Under the pieces are notes generated by a model. It was not told the DNA's origin. It did no database searches and saw nothing but the letters and a program-made list of their open reading frames with translations. The position numbers were made by a program, and so were the translations under genes. Below, piece after piece: positions 1-8,811 of a DNA stretch of 64,000 bases; position 1 is the first letter of the stretch; each line of letters starts with the position of its first letter. Location of the stretch: contig NZ_JSYM01000001.1 of the NCBI RefSeq assembly GCF_000812945.1, positions 186,001 to 250,000 on the forward strand, given 5' to 3'. This DNA is from Flavobacterium sp. AED (GTDB lineage Bacteria > Bacteroidota > Bacteroidia > Flavobacteriales > Flavobacteriaceae).

Positions 1-462
1 CAAAGGAATATTAACTTCTTTATTGTTGTAAACAGCAATTGCCCAAGGAAAAACCATTGCTTGGGATTGTTTTCCTTTATCGTCAACCGTTATGTTTATT
101 GGAGTCAATCCTTTTCGATACAACTCTTTTATGTTGTCCATGCTTTCGTCTTTGTTTTCCAATGGATCCACAAATTCAAAAATAATATTTTTGTTGTAGG
201 CTTGAAATTCTTCCAGTAATTGTCTGGTTTCTTGCTGTAGTCGTTTGAATTCAGGCGGTAAATCACCTTGCATATAGACTTTTATGGACAAAGGATTTTT
301 TACTTGTTTGATAATATTCAAAGAAGTAAGGGAAAGGGTATATCTTTTATCTTTGGTTAAATCAAAACGATGAAAAAATGAATTTCCTATCAAATTCAAA
401 AGCAATAAAACAGCAATAGTGATTGCAACGGATTTTAGATTGTTTTTTTTAGCTGTATTCAT
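1..462 (-). CDS. gldG: GldG, gliding-motility ABC transporter auxiliary protein (partial, C-terminus outside window)
   Basis: The reading frame begins at 462 and runs off the left edge, so only about the first 154 residues are visible. They show a short basic N-terminus, one hydrophobic anchor at about residues 9-29, and then a soluble region with the RYTLS element typical of GldG/ABC-2 accessory proteins. In Flavobacterium, GldG works with GldF and the ATPase GldA as an ABC transporter needed for gliding. The start codon overlaps the gldF stop as TAATG, which indicates translational coupling. The identification rests on the gldF linkage and the N-terminal pattern. Confidence 0.88.
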   Translation of the reverse strand, partial: MNTAKKNNLKSVAITIAVLLLLNLIGNSFFHRFDLTKDKRYTLSLTSLNIIKQVKNPLSIKVYMQGDLPPEFKRLQQETRQLLEEFQAYNKNIIFEFVDPLENKDESMDNIKELYRKGLTPINITVDDKGKQSQAMVFPWAIAVYNNKEVNIPL

Positions 463-1187
463 TACGATTTAAAAGATTTTAGATTATAAACAGTAAACGA
501 AAGAAATGCAACTGTAATGCTTACAAAATAGATAATATCTCTAGTGTCTATTACGCCTCGGCTCATGCTTTTGTAATGATTTTGCATTCCTAAAGCCGAA
601 ATAAAGTTCGAAAACGCAGGTGAAACTGTGGCTAATCCTTCAAACCCGAAGTAGAGAAAGAAACATAAAAAAACGGCTACAATAAAGGCTACAATTTGAT
701 TATCGGAAAGGGTTGAAGTAAAGATTCCAATAGAAGAATAGCCAGCAATCAAGAATAATAATCCAAAATAAGAACCAATAGTGCTTCCCATATCAATATT
801 TCCTTCGGGTATTCCTAAACTGGAAATTACTTTTACATAAATAAAGGTTGGAATGATTGCCATTACAATTAAAAGTAAGGCTCCAAGAAATTTCCCGTTT
901 ACAATTTGCCAAATACTCAAAGGTTTAGTTAGCAATAACTCTAATGTTCCTTGTTTTTTCTCATCCGAGAAACTACGCATAGTTACTGCTGGAATCAGGA
1001 AAATCAAAATCCAAGGTGCTAATGTGAAAAACGGAGTCAAATCAGCAAAACCAGTATTTAAAATATTGTAATCTCCTTCGAAAACCCAAAGAAACAATCC
1101 GTTTATAATTAGAAAAATGGCAATAACCAAGTAGCCAATGGGCGAACCAAAAAAAGATTTTATTTCTCGTAATACTATTGATTTCAT
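462..1187 (-). CDS. gldF: GldF, gliding-motility ABC transporter permease
   Basis: A 241-residue ABC-2 type permease with six hydrophobic segments at roughly residues 14-35, 52-72, 98-122, 137-158, 165-186 and 218-236. The MRSFSDEKKQGTLELLLT stretch after the second segment is the conserved cytoplasmic loop of this permease family. Length and context match GldF, the membrane component of the GldA-GldF-GldG transporter, which is required for gliding in F. johnsoniae. It is followed directly by gldG (1-base overlap). The ATPase gldA is not in view and is usually encoded elsewhere. Confidence 0.93.
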   Translation of the reverse strand: MKSIVLREIKSFFGSPIGYLVIAIFLIINGLFLWVFEGDYNILNTGFADLTPFFTLAPWILIFLIPAVTMRSFSDEKKQGTLELLLTKPLSIWQIVNGKFLGALLLIVMAIIPTFIYVKVISSLGIPEGNIDMGSTIGSYFGLLFLIAGYSSIGIFTSTLSDNQIVAFIVAVFLCFFLYFGFEGLATVSPAFSNFISALGMQNHYKSMSRGVIDTRDIIYFVSITVAFLSFTVYNLKSFKS

Positions 1188-1255
1188 TCTTTATGTTTAT
1201 TCGTTGATTTGGTTATTTGTTTATTTGAAACTGAAATCTGCTAATTGAACACTGA

Positions 1256-1552
1256 TTACTCTAAGCTTACTAATTTGTCAACACTCCAAGCTTCTGGTTT
1301 GTCGTTGAATAATTTCTTGGTGAATGTCCAAACATCATAAAAAAGTTCAGAATTTCTATAATTTTCTAAATCAGCTTCGGTTTCCCAATAGCTGTAAGTA
1401 AAGAAAATGCTTTTATTGTTTTTATCCTGATACAGTTCTAAGAAACGATTTCCGGGAGCATTTCGTATTTTATCTTTCATTAACTCAAAGTTTTCTAAAA
1501 AAGCAGGAATATTTTCCTCATGAAAACTCAATTTTACTATTCGTACAAACAT
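1256..1552 (-). CDS. Antibiotic biosynthesis monooxygenase (ABM)-fold small protein
   Basis: A 98-residue protein with the layout of the ABM/dimeric ferredoxin-like fold: an N-terminal beta strand (MFVRIVKLSF), a helix with NFELMKDKIRNAPG, a second strand around FLELYQDKNN, then FFTYSYWETEADLENYRNS, the family's hallmark W-E-x-x-x-x-L-x-x-Y region. Members include quinol monooxygenases and stress proteins of unknown substrate, so no reaction is assigned. It lies 68 bases upstream of gldF and about 66 bases downstream of the SAM hydrolase gene on the same strand, so cotranscription is possible. Confidence 0.75.
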   Translation of the reverse strand: MFVRIVKLSFHEENIPAFLENFELMKDKIRNAPGNRFLELYQDKNNKSIFFTYSYWETEADLENYRNSELFYDVWTFTKKLFNDKPEAWSVDKLVSLE

Positions 1553-1618
1553 GTGGGATTTATGATTTAAGATTGAGGATTGACAATTTTAGATTTTTGA
1601 AATGATTACTGAACACTG

Positions 1619-2446
1619 CTAACGGAATACTATATTTATTATATCCCTATAATTCAATCCAAGTAAACTATTTGCAGAGCCTACTTTAGAAGGATTGCTT
1701 CTAAAAATGGCAATTTCTAGAAAACCGGCTTCATTGAAAATGGCTAATTTTTCCCCTTCATAATATTTTATCGGATATTTATCAGAACTCGCAATCGCTG
1801 AATAGTTTGGTAAAATGGTTTTGATATTTTTGGTTTTTAATACAATCTCATAAGGTCGTCCTTTGGCAACTTCAATAAAATATTTTTTAGTAATATTAGT
1901 CACCACGTTTCCAAAATGGTCAATGTAAATTACGTGACCCTTTAAAGAATTGCCATCAATAGCCATTAGAGCTTGTAAGTCAGTTACTTGCTTAATACTA
2001 TTTATTTCTTTACCAATAACATTCATTAAACCACCTTTGGCAATATGACAGGCTACTTTTACAAATACGTCTAGATCAGTAGCTTCATTATGCAAACGGT
2101 CATGAATATTTATTGCTACCATTTTTTGCGGTACAATCTTTTGCGAAAGCATACTCAAAATGCCATTATCGGCAGCAATAAAATAATGATCGTTCCATTG
2201 CATGACGATATGTTGATTTTCTTTATTCGATTCCATATCGACTCCAATAAGGTGAACTGTACCTTTTGGAAAACTCGCATAGGATGCGCCAATAATGTAA
2301 CTTGCTTCTACAGTGTTGAATGGGTCTATGTCATGCGAAATATCAATAATGGATGCCTCGGAATACTCAGATAAAATCTTCCCTTTCAACGCACCTACAA
2401 AGTGGTCTTTCAAGCCGTAATCGGTAGTAAGGGTAATTATTGACAT
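1619..2446 (-). CDS. SAM hydroxide adenosyltransferase (DUF62 family)
   Basis: A 275-residue protein opening with ITLTTDYGLKDHFVGALKG, the N-terminal signature of the DUF62/SAM hydrolase-chlorinase-fluorinase family, whose Asp and following residues bind SAM. The C-terminal barrel contains YIDHFGNVVTNITK, also conserved. Family members of this type use water or hydroxide to split S-adenosylmethionine into adenosine and methionine. The long halogenase-specific insert is not evident, so hydrolase is preferred to halogenase. It is divergently transcribed from phoH. Confidence 0.87.
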   Translation of the reverse strand: MSIITLTTDYGLKDHFVGALKGKILSEYSEASIIDISHDIDPFNTVEASYIIGASYASFPKGTVHLIGVDMESNKENQHIVMQWNDHYFIAADNGILSMLSQKIVPQKMVAINIHDRLHNEATDLDVFVKVACHIAKGGLMNVIGKEINSIKQVTDLQALMAIDGNSLKGHVIYIDHFGNVVTNITKKYFIEVAKGRPYEIVLKTKNIKTILPNYSAIASSDKYPIKYYEGEKLAIFNEAGFLEIAIFRSNPSKVGSANSLLGLNYRDIINIVFR

Positions 2447-2489
2447 AATTTTGTTTATAACTATTGGTGTTATGTAAACCTAATTTTAT

Positions 2490-2497
2490 TAAATTTG
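2490..2497 (+). promoter_or_regulatory. Candidate -7 promoter box for phoH
   Basis: TAAATTTG fits the Bacteroidota TAnnTTTG box. It lies downstream of the in-frame TTG at 2464, so a transcript starting here could not use that TTG. This supports the later phoH start at 2629. No clear -33 TTTG was seen. Confidence 0.5.
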
Positions 2498-2628
2498 AGA
2501 AGTGCAAAGCTAATAATAGTAAACTCAAAAAACGAAAAACAAAAAACAAATTCTATTTAAAAACTAGAAATATACTCGACAGCCAATTGATTTATAAAAA
2601 AATTAATTCTAATTTAAAACTACCTCAT

Positions 2629-3579
2629 TTGAACGAAAGAATAATCGAGCTCATAGACATCGCTCCAAAAGACTTTTGGGGCGCTCAAGACACTCATCTT
2701 GAAACAATTAAAAAATACTACCCAAAATTGAAGATTGTTGCTCGGGGAACAACCTTAAAAGCTTTTGGCGAAAAAGAGGTTTTAGACGAGTTTGAAAAAC
2801 GATTTCAACGGTTAATGGTGCACTTTTCACGATACAATAATATTGACAATAATGTAATTGAACGTGTTATCCTTGGAGATGGTCAGGAAGAAAGAAAATT
2901 CCAAGGGCAAGATAAAATATTAGTGCATGGTGTAGGTGGGAAAATTATTAAGGCAATGACTGCCAACCAACAATTGTTGGTGGATACTATGGCAAAAAAT
3001 GATATGGTTTTTGCTGTTGGACCTGCAGGAACCGGAAAAACCTATACGGGTGTTGCCATGGCCATAAAAGCACTTAAAGATAAAGAAGTCAAGCGTATTA
3101 TACTTACGCGTCCAGCAGTAGAAGCAGGGGAGAATCTTGGTTTTCTTCCTGGTGATATGAAGGAAAAACTAGATCCATATATGCAGCCTTTGTACGATGC
3201 GTTGCGTGATATGTTACCCAACGAAAAACTGGAGGATTATATTCTAAAGGGAATCATTCAAATTGCACCTTTGGCATTCATGCGTGGAAGGACATTGGAT
3301 AATGCTTTTGTAATCTTGGATGAAGCACAGAATACAACGCATTCGCAGATGAAAATGTTTTTGACACGTATGGGAAAAAGTGCTAAATTCATGATTACCG
3401 GTGACCCGGGTCAAGTCGATTTACCAAGAAGAACCATTTCCGGTCTTAAAGAGGCTTTGTTAGTTTTAAAAGATGTCGATGGAATTGGGATTATTTATCT
3501 TGATGACAAAGACATTGTAAGACATCGATTGGTCAAAAAAGTAATTGATGCGTATAAGATGATTGAGAACAACGATTAA
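2629..3579 (+). CDS. phoH: PhoH family ATPase
   Basis: PhoH-like P-loop ATPase of about 316 residues. The Walker A motif GPAGTGKT lies near residues 131-138, Walker B is FVILDEAQN, and the downstream ITGDPGQVDLPR is the PhoH sensor region. An upstream in-frame TTG at 2464 would add 55 lysine/asparagine-rich residues unlike the family. I chose the TTG at 2629 (protein begins NERIIELIDIAPKDFWG) because homologs start at this conserved stretch and a promoter-like box lies between the two. Function is a cytoplasmic ATPase, often linked to RNA metabolism, with no defined substrate. Confidence 0.88.
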   Translation: MNERIIELIDIAPKDFWGAQDTHLETIKKYYPKLKIVARGTTLKAFGEKEVLDEFEKRFQRLMVHFSRYNNIDNNVIERVILGDGQEERKFQGQDKILVHGVGGKIIKAMTANQQLLVDTMAKNDMVFAVGPAGTGKTYTGVAMAIKALKDKEVKRIILTRPAVEAGENLGFLPGDMKEKLDPYMQPLYDALRDMLPNEKLEDYILKGIIQIAPLAFMRGRTLDNAFVILDEAQNTTHSQMKMFLTRMGKSAKFMITGDPGQVDLPRRTISGLKEALLVLKDVDGIGIIYLDDKDIVRHRLVKKVIDAYKMIENND

Positions 3580-3581
3580 AA

Positions 3582-3613
3582 CAAAAAAGGCTTTTTATAA
3601 AGCCTTTTTTGTT
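3582..3613. terminator. Bidirectional intrinsic terminator
   Basis: Hairpin AAAAAAGGCTTT / AAAGCCTTTTTT with a TTAT loop between the convergent phoH and Rrf2 genes. A-tract and T-tract on both sides suit termination in both directions. Confidence 0.85.
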
Positions 3614-3622
3614 TGATTTGTA

Positions 3623-4042
3623 TTAAAACATAGCACTCCAATTTTTGAATTCGATATCAGAAAGTTTATACTGATTTAAACTTTCAATAAAAGCTAGATA
3701 AGCGGTATTGAATAATGATTTTAGTTTGCAATGATGTGGTTGAAAAATACAAGGTTTTGAATCGCAATTAATGATAGGCGTATCGTCTTGTTCCAATAGA
3801 TGAATTAAATCACCTAACAGAATTTCTCTTGCTTTCTCAGAAATCGTTATTCCACCATTCTTTCCTCTTTTGGTGAGAATTAATTGATTTGCCGATAAGA
3901 ATTGAACTACTTTAATGAGATGGTTTCGCGAAATTTTAAAAGTATCAGCTAAATCATCCAAAGAACTTTGTGGAGTGTCTTTTTTTTGATTTAAATACAT
4001 TAAAACCCGCATACTAAAATCTGTAAAGTGATTCAATTTCAT
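3623..4042 (-). CDS. nsrR: Rrf2-family (NsrR-like) iron-sulfur transcriptional repressor
   Basis: A 139-residue Rrf2 protein with an N-terminal winged helix (FTDFSMRVLMYLNQK, then LADTFKISRNHLIKVVQFL, and the RGKNGGI wing). Three cysteines at 93, 98 and 105 (C-x4-C-x6-C) can ligate an Fe-S cluster, the arrangement of nitric-oxide sensor NsrR. The gene follows the flavohemoglobin gene by 11 bases, so it is probably cotranscribed and autoregulated through the palindrome upstream of hmp. The family call is strong; the NO specificity is inferred from the operon partner. Confidence 0.86.
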   Translation of the reverse strand: MKLNHFTDFSMRVLMYLNQKKDTPQSSLDDLADTFKISRNHLIKVVQFLSANQLILTKRGKNGGITISEKAREILLGDLIHLLEQDDTPIINCDSKPCIFQPHHCKLKSLFNTAYLAFIESLNQYKLSDIEFKNWSAMF

Positions 4043-4053
4043 ATTAAAATGTG

Positions 4054-5268
4054 CTAATTAAGGCTTAATAATTGAGGGCCAAATTCTTCATAAAGTATAT
4101 TTTCTCTATTTACGCCTAGTGCAACCAAAGATTGATATTGAACTTTTATAAAAATTGCCGGTCCGCAAATATAATATTTTGCATCGGCAATAAGGATTTC
4201 TTCTTTAATTTGATGTAAATCGATTCTTCCTTCGATGGCGTTTGTTTCTGATTCGGGTAAAGTTTCATAAAAAACAAAAGAGGTTAACCACTCATTTTCG
4301 TCGTTTAATTCCTCGATAGTATCTTTGAACGCATGAACACTTTCATTACGACAACTGTGAATCCAAACCGTTTGATTTTTTTGAAGAGAATTTTTATTGG
4401 TTTCTACCATACTCATCATAGGAGTAAGTCCAACGCCGCCGCTAACTAATACTAAAGGATTTGTTGCTTTTGGATCAGCAAAAAACACACCTGCTGGCGC
4501 GCTAAGTTCAATGATATCACCCTCTTTTTTATTATGTAATGCATTGGAAACAATACCATCAGGAGTTGTATTTTGACTGATTTCTTTTTTTACCGAAATT
4601 CTGTAATAGTCATTATTGGAATGGGAAGACAGGCTATATTGTCTAGGCTGTTTATGACCTAATTCCGGAATAAAAGTACTCACCGATATGTATTGTCCTG
4701 GATAGAAATCGGCAATTTCTTTGTTGTCTTCCGGTTTAAGGTAAAATGAATTAATTTCGTCGCTTTCTTTTACAATTTTAGAGATTATAAAGGTTCTCCA
4801 GCCTCTCCAACCTCCTTTTTTATTGTTTGTTTTTTGATACATTTCCGCTTCAATGCTAATCATTATTTGCGCCAATTCATTATAGGCACAGGTCCAAGCT
4901 TCAATTAATTCAGTAGTTGCGAGATCACCTAATACTTCTTTTATCGATCCGATTAAATGATTTCCAACGATATCATATTGCTCAGGTTGAATATTTAAGC
5001 TCACATGTTTATTTCCAATTGATTTTAACGTATTGATCAAAACAGCTGGATTTTCTATGTTTTCAGCAAAAGCAAGAACAGCTCCACTCAAAGCGTTTTG
5101 TTGTTTTCCACTAGCTTGATTTGCCATATTAAAAATGTTTTTTAGCTCGGGATTATTTGATAGCATTCTTTGGTAAAAATACGTTATCAAATCATTTCCA
5201 TTTGTTCTTAAAATTGGCACAGTGGCTTTTATTAATTCTTTTTGATTTGCATTCATGATTTTATTCAA
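4054..5268 (-). CDS. hmp: Nitric oxide dioxygenase (flavohemoglobin)
   Basis: A 404-residue protein with the three flavohemoglobin modules: a globin domain (about 1-145) with proximal His88 in GNKHVSLNI and a distal Tyr in YFYQRM, an FAD domain with RQYSLSS, and an NAD-binding domain with GGVGLTPMMSM and the C-terminal LYEEFGP. It oxidises NO to nitrate using O2 and NAD(P)H in the cytoplasm. It shares an operon with the Rrf2 regulator. A start at the internal Met5 is also possible. The promoter and a 29-bp operator lie just upstream. Confidence 0.95.
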   Translation of the reverse strand: MNKIMNANQKELIKATVPILRTNGNDLITYFYQRMLSNNPELKNIFNMANQASGKQQNALSGAVLAFAENIENPAVLINTLKSIGNKHVSLNIQPEQYDIVGNHLIGSIKEVLGDLATTELIEAWTCAYNELAQIMISIEAEMYQKTNNKKGGWRGWRTFIISKIVKESDEINSFYLKPEDNKEIADFYPGQYISVSTFIPELGHKQPRQYSLSSHSNNDYYRISVKKEISQNTTPDGIVSNALHNKKEGDIIELSAPAGVFFADPKATNPLVLVSGGVGLTPMMSMVETNKNSLQKNQTVWIHSCRNESVHAFKDTIEELNDENEWLTSFVFYETLPESETNAIEGRIDLHQIKEEILIADAKYYICGPAIFIKVQYQSLVALGVNRENILYEEFGPQLLSLN

Positions 5269-5280
5269 TTTAAATTTTTA

Positions 5281-5288
5281 CAAATATA
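5281..5288 (-). promoter_or_regulatory. -7 promoter box of the hmp operon
   Basis: On the minus strand this reads TATATTTG, a full match to TAnnTTTG. It lies about 13 bases before the hmp start and 11 bases downstream of the palindrome. Confidence 0.72.
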
Positions 5289-5299
5289 GCAATCATTTT

Positions 5300-5328
5300 T
5301 ATTTGTTGTATTTTAAATACAACAAATA
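5300..5328. promoter_or_regulatory. Operator palindrome, probable Rrf2/NsrR binding site
   Basis: A 29-bp inverted repeat with 14-bp arms around one central base. The left arm begins TATTTGTTGTATT and the right arm ends AATACAACAAATA; every arm position pairs. It lies just upstream of the hmp -7 box, where bound protein would block RNA polymerase. Rrf2 repressors bind dyad sites of this kind. That this regulator binds here is inference from position and symmetry. Confidence 0.8.
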
Positions 5329-5411
5329 TTTTAAATATGTTTTTCAAAATCTCTTTAGGAAAGATTAACCTAAACTTGTTATAATTTTTTGCGTTTGTCT
5401 CTAAAATTGAA

Positions 5412-5419
5412 TAAATTTG
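5412..5419 (+). promoter_or_regulatory. -7 promoter box of the Cof-type phosphatase gene
   Basis: TAAATTTG matches TAnnTTTG, with a TTG (5389-5391) about 20 bases upstream as a possible -33 element. The box precedes the ATG at 5452, which argues against the upstream in-frame TTG at 5389 as the start. Confidence 0.55.
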
Positions 5420-5451
5420 GAATTATTAAAAATGGCAGTGAAAAACGAAAG

Positions 5452-6282
5452 ATGATACAAGAAAAAATAAAAGTCGTAATAAGCGACTTAGACGGAACCT
5501 TATTAAATTCAGATCACAAAATTTCAGAATATACCAAAACTGTTTTTCAAGAACTACACAATCAAAACTATTTAATAATTGTTGCAACAGGTCGTCACCA
5601 TTTAGACGCGATGCCTATTGTGGAATGTTTAGGGATTCCTCTTTATTTAGTTACCTCTAATGGAGCAAGGATTCATTCCCCAACAAAAGAGCTTCTTTTC
5701 GCGGTTAATATGGAAAGTGATGCTGTTAAGTCTGTTTTATCCTTAGATATAGACCCAGAGATTACAACTGTTTTGTTTAGAGAAAATGTTTGGCAAACCA
5801 ATAAACACAATGAAAAACTAAATAGTTTTCAAACGGAATTAAATTATCATCCAGAATTGGTAGATTTTAGTACGGTTGAAGATTTAAGTGCTATAAAAGT
5901 CTTTTTTACCCATGATACCCATTCAAAATTATTGGAACTGAGAGAACAAATTCTAGAAAATCATTCCTCGCTTTTTAGTCATGCTTTTAGTCTTCCGCTT
6001 TGTTTGGAATTTATGGACAAATCAGTAGACAAAAGTGTTGCCATTGCAAAAATTTTAGAAAAAGAAAATCTGCTTTTCCATGAAGCAATAGCTTTTGGCG
6101 ATGGATTCAATGATGAAAATATGCTTAAATCAACCGGTAAAGGATTAATCATGGGAAATGCACCTGATAGTTTAAAAGATAAACTTTCTCATTTAGAAGT
6201 GATTTTAACGAATGATAATGAAGGAGTTGCTAAATACCTGTCCAAAGAATTATTAAAAAAACATACTTCGGAAATAGAGTAG
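5452..6282 (+). CDS. Cof-type HAD-superfamily phosphatase
   Basis: A 276-residue HAD hydrolase. Motif I is SDLDGTLLNSDHKIS near residues 11-25 with nucleophile and acid Asp12/Asp14, motif II lies around VATGRH, and motif IV is AFGDGFNDENM. A large cap between them is typical of the Cof (type IIB) subfamily, which dephosphorylates sugar phosphates, nucleotides or pyridoxal phosphate. The substrate cannot be read from the sequence. The ATG at 5452 was chosen over an upstream TTG because the added 21 residues look unrelated and overlap the promoter. It runs divergently from hmp. Confidence 0.85.
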   Translation: MIQEKIKVVISDLDGTLLNSDHKISEYTKTVFQELHNQNYLIIVATGRHHLDAMPIVECLGIPLYLVTSNGARIHSPTKELLFAVNMESDAVKSVLSLDIDPEITTVLFRENVWQTNKHNEKLNSFQTELNYHPELVDFSTVEDLSAIKVFFTHDTHSKLLELREQILENHSSLFSHAFSLPLCLEFMDKSVDKSVAIAKILEKENLLFHEAIAFGDGFNDENMLKSTGKGLIMGNAPDSLKDKLSHLEVILTNDNEGVAKYLSKELLKKHTSEIE

Positions 6283-6393
6283 GTGTGAACCGTAAATTTT
6301 CTTTATTTTGAATTTTTAGAATTTATTTTTAAAGCACTATTTATTTATACTTTTAGAATAAAGGATTCTTTGCTTTTCTTTGCAAAATAATCA

Positions 6394-6401
6394 TAAATTT
6401 G
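6394..6401 (+). promoter_or_regulatory. -7 promoter box of purC
   Basis: TAAATTTG, with TTTG at 6369-6372 spaced 21 bases upstream as the -33 element. It gives a leader of about 30 bases before the purC ATG. Confidence 0.65.
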
Positions 6402-6435
6402 CAGCTACATAAAAAAACAACACAACACTATAATA

Positions 6436-7389
6436 ATGAGTAACACCATCACAACTACTAATTTTAATTTTCCAAATCAAAAATCTGTTTACAGAGGTAA
6501 AGTAAGAGAAGTTTACAATATAAATGATGATCTTTTAGTAATGGTTGCCACGGATAGGCTTTCAGCTTTTGATGTAGTTTTACCAAAAGGAATTCCATAT
6601 AAAGGTCAGATTCTAAATCAAATTGCTACTAAATTCATGGAATTGACCCAAGATATAGTACCTAATTGGTTAATTGCTACTCCTGATCCTAATGTAGCGG
6701 TTGGGCATTTATGTGACCCTTTCAAAGTTGAAATGGTAATACGTGGTTATGTTTCAGGTCATGCTGCACGTGAATATGCTCTTGGCAAAAGAGAAATTTG
6801 TGGCGTTAAAATGGCGGAAGGTTTAAAAGAAAACGATAAGTTTCCTGAACCAATTATTACACCAACTACAAAAGCAGATAACGGAGAACATGATGCTGAT
6901 ATTTCAAGAGCCGATATTCTTTCTAAAGGAATTGTTTCTGAGGAAGATTATTTAGTTTTAGAAAAATATACCAGAGCATTATTTCAAAGAGGAACTGAAA
7001 TTGCTGCCAGTCGCGGATTGATTTTGGTAGATACCAAATATGAATTTGGTAAAACGAAAGATGGCGTAATTGTTTTGATTGATGAAATTCATACACCAGA
7101 TTCTTCTCGTTACTTTTATGCGGAAGGATATCAGGAAAGACAGGATAAAGGTGAGGAACAAAAACAATTATCTAAGGAGTTTGTTCGTCGTTGGTTAATT
7201 GAAAATGGTTTTCAAGGATTAGAAGGACAACAAATTCCTGAGATGACTGACGAATATATCGAAACTGTTTCTGAAAGATATATTGAATTGTATGAGAATA
7301 TTCTAGGCGAGAAATTCGTTAAAGCTGATATTTCAAATATTGATGAAAGAATAAACAAAAATGTTTTAGCTTATTTAGCAAATAGATAA
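6436..7389 (+). CDS. purC: Phosphoribosylaminoimidazole-succinocarboxamide synthase
   Basis: A 317-residue SAICAR synthetase that joins aspartate to CAIR in de novo purine synthesis with ATP. Recognisable segments are YRGKVREVY and [13 protein letters not shown] near the N-terminus, [24 protein letters not shown] and [14 protein letters not shown]. Length and order match the eukaryote-like/Bacteroidota PurC form, longer than the roughly 240-residue enterobacterial enzyme. The gene stands alone with its own promoter and terminator, so purine genes are not clustered here; guaA lies 20 kb away. Confidence 0.96.
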   Translation: MSNTITTTNFNFPNQKSVYRGKVREVYNINDDLLVMVATDRLSAFDVVLPKGIPYKGQILNQIATKFMELTQDIVPNWLIATPDPNVAVGHLCDPFKVEMVIRGYVSGHAAREYALGKREICGVKMAEGLKENDKFPEPIITPTTKADNGEHDADISRADILSKGIVSEEDYLVLEKYTRALFQRGTEIAASRGLILVDTKYEFGKTKDGVIVLIDEIHTPDSSRYFYAEGYQERQDKGEEQKQLSKEFVRRWLIENGFQGLEGQQIPEMTDEYIETVSERYIELYENILGEKFVKADISNIDERINKNVLAYLANR

Positions 7390-7410
7390 GAGAGGCTTTT
7401 AACAAAAATA

Positions 7411-7447
7411 GAAAACCTCAATTCTGAATTGGAATTGCGGTTTTTTG
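7411..7447. terminator. Terminator between convergent purC and SRPBCC gene
   Basis: Hairpin with arms AAAACCTCAATTC and GAATTGCGGTTTT (one mismatch in 13 bp), followed by a T-run. It serves purC and possibly the convergent gene. Confidence 0.75.
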
Positions 7448-7465
7448 TTTTTAGTAATAATGCAT

Positions 7466-8008
7466 TTATTTTTTTTCTAAAACAACTTTTAGATTATTCA
7501 ATCCATCTTGCAAATCTTTACCCAGTATTTTATCCATATTCATAAATGCTAACATTAAATTCATTGGATACGGCATTTTGCCATTAAATCCCCATTTTAC
7601 TTTAGTTTGATTTGGTGAAATGGCTTTCGTTATTATGTAAGCATTATCGGTTGATTCGAAAGGAACTTTAAAACGTAATTCAAAATCGATTCGTTCTCCT
7701 TCAAGGATTTTTTTAATTTCCTGTTCTCCAACACCTACATTTTTGTCCTGACTATTCCATGAATATACAAATCCTACCGTGCCGTCAGTTCCTGAAAATG
7801 TTTTAATCATTTTTGGATCTTTTCTATTCCAAACGCTAAAATTATCTTGATTTTTAACGTATTTAATATAATTGAAAACACTGTCTTTAGGTTGGTCGAT
7901 AGTAATTTCTCGTTCTACAGCATAGTTTTTTGTCAGAAATAGAGCGGTAATCAATGCCAGAGCTACAATCGTTAATACGGCTAAAACAATTTTTTTGATA
8001 ATGTTCAT
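7466..8008 (-). CDS. SRPBCC-family (polyketide cyclase/START-like) membrane-anchored protein
   Basis: A 180-residue protein with one N-terminal transmembrane helix (about 5-27) and then an SRPBCC domain: REITIDQPKDSVFNYIKYVKN, WNRKDPKMIKTFSGTDG and a C-terminal helix with MNMDKILGKDLQDGLNNL. This fold forms a deep hydrophobic ligand pocket; Bacteroidota carry many such proteins of unknown ligand. It is followed upstream by a DUF1801 gene on the same strand 24 bases away, a possible two-gene operon. The ligand and cellular role are unknown. Confidence 0.75.
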   Translation of the reverse strand: MNIIKKIVLAVLTIVALALITALFLTKNYAVEREITIDQPKDSVFNYIKYVKNQDNFSVWNRKDPKMIKTFSGTDGTVGFVYSWNSQDKNVGVGEQEIKKILEGERIDFELRFKVPFESTDNAYIITKAISPNQTKVKWGFNGKMPYPMNLMLAFMNMDKILGKDLQDGLNNLKVVLEKK

Positions 8009-8032
8009 AGTTTTAAAAATTAAGGTTCGTAA

Positions 8033-8494
8033 TTATTTTGATTTTTTAATTTGTGACTCGTAACAATTGATCCAGTCATCAACAGCCATTTTTTGCATAA
8101 GTTCTGCAATTAAATCAAAAGGAATATAATCAAACTTTTTAAATCGGATACAACTTTTTCCCATGTCGAGTTTTTGTATGCTGTGTTTGGGGTATTCGTT
8201 GACAAACCATTGCAATAATTCAGGATTAGCATAAATTCCCATATGATATATCGCAATAAAATTCTTTTGAGAGGCAATGTTTACAAAAGGTAACGGTAGT
8301 TTCGAATCACAGTGATATCCATTTGAATAAATAGAATGTGGTACAATATAACCAATCATCCCATAAGACATTTGTTCAACAAATCCTTTAGGAATATTAG
8401 TGACTATTGTTTCTCTAAGTTTAACAAATGCTTGCTTTCTTTCCTCAGGAATTTCTTCTAAATACTCCTTTACATTTATTGCCTTTGATTGCAT
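8033..8494 (-). CDS. DUF1801 domain-containing protein
   Basis: A 153-residue cytoplasmic protein of the DUF1801 (YdhG-like) family. It has an N-terminal helix YLEEIPEERKQAFVKLRETI, the family region EQMSYGMIGYIVPH, FIAIYHMGIYANPELL in the middle, and a C-terminal lysine-containing LDMGKSCIRFKKFDYIPFDLI. The family has an iron-chaperone-like (frataxin-resembling) fold but no settled function. It has no signal sequence and is probably cotranscribed with the downstream SRPBCC gene. Confidence 0.8.
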   Translation of the reverse strand: MQSKAINVKEYLEEIPEERKQAFVKLRETIVTNIPKGFVEQMSYGMIGYIVPHSIYSNGYHCDSKLPLPFVNIASQKNFIAIYHMGIYANPELLQWFVNEYPKHSIQKLDMGKSCIRFKKFDYIPFDLIAELMQKMAVDDWINCYESQIKKSK

Positions 8495-8811
8495 TTTAAG
8501 AATTGTTTAAGTAAAAATACTAAAAAAGGAATAATTATAATTTGAATTATATCTTTTTATTAAAGCATAAAGTTGTTTTCTATTAATTATATAATTTATT
8601 TTTTTTTTCAAAAGTAGATGCTATTGTATGTTTAAATGTTTATATTCTAGTGTTTTACAATTTAAATAATATTTTAAAAAGTTAATATTTTGTTAAAATT
8701 AAGTACCTGGTAAAACAAGATACCTTTCTTTAGATGTATATTTGCATAGAATATTAGTTCAGAATTTAAATCATCAAAAAAATCAATCAATTAACAAAAA
8801 AATCAAACATC
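8495..8811. other. AT-rich divergent intergenic region
   Basis: 317 bases between divergent genes. Only a TATATTTG -7 box at 8737-8744 (plus strand, for the ankyrin protein) could be supported. No ORF, RNA fold or repeat of note was seen; long A/T runs dominate. Confidence 0.6.

Noticed and set aside
2464..2628. N-terminal extension of phoH from a TTG at 2464
   Set aside because: The 55 added residues are Lys/Asn-rich without family similarity, and a -7 promoter box lies inside them. The later start is preferred.
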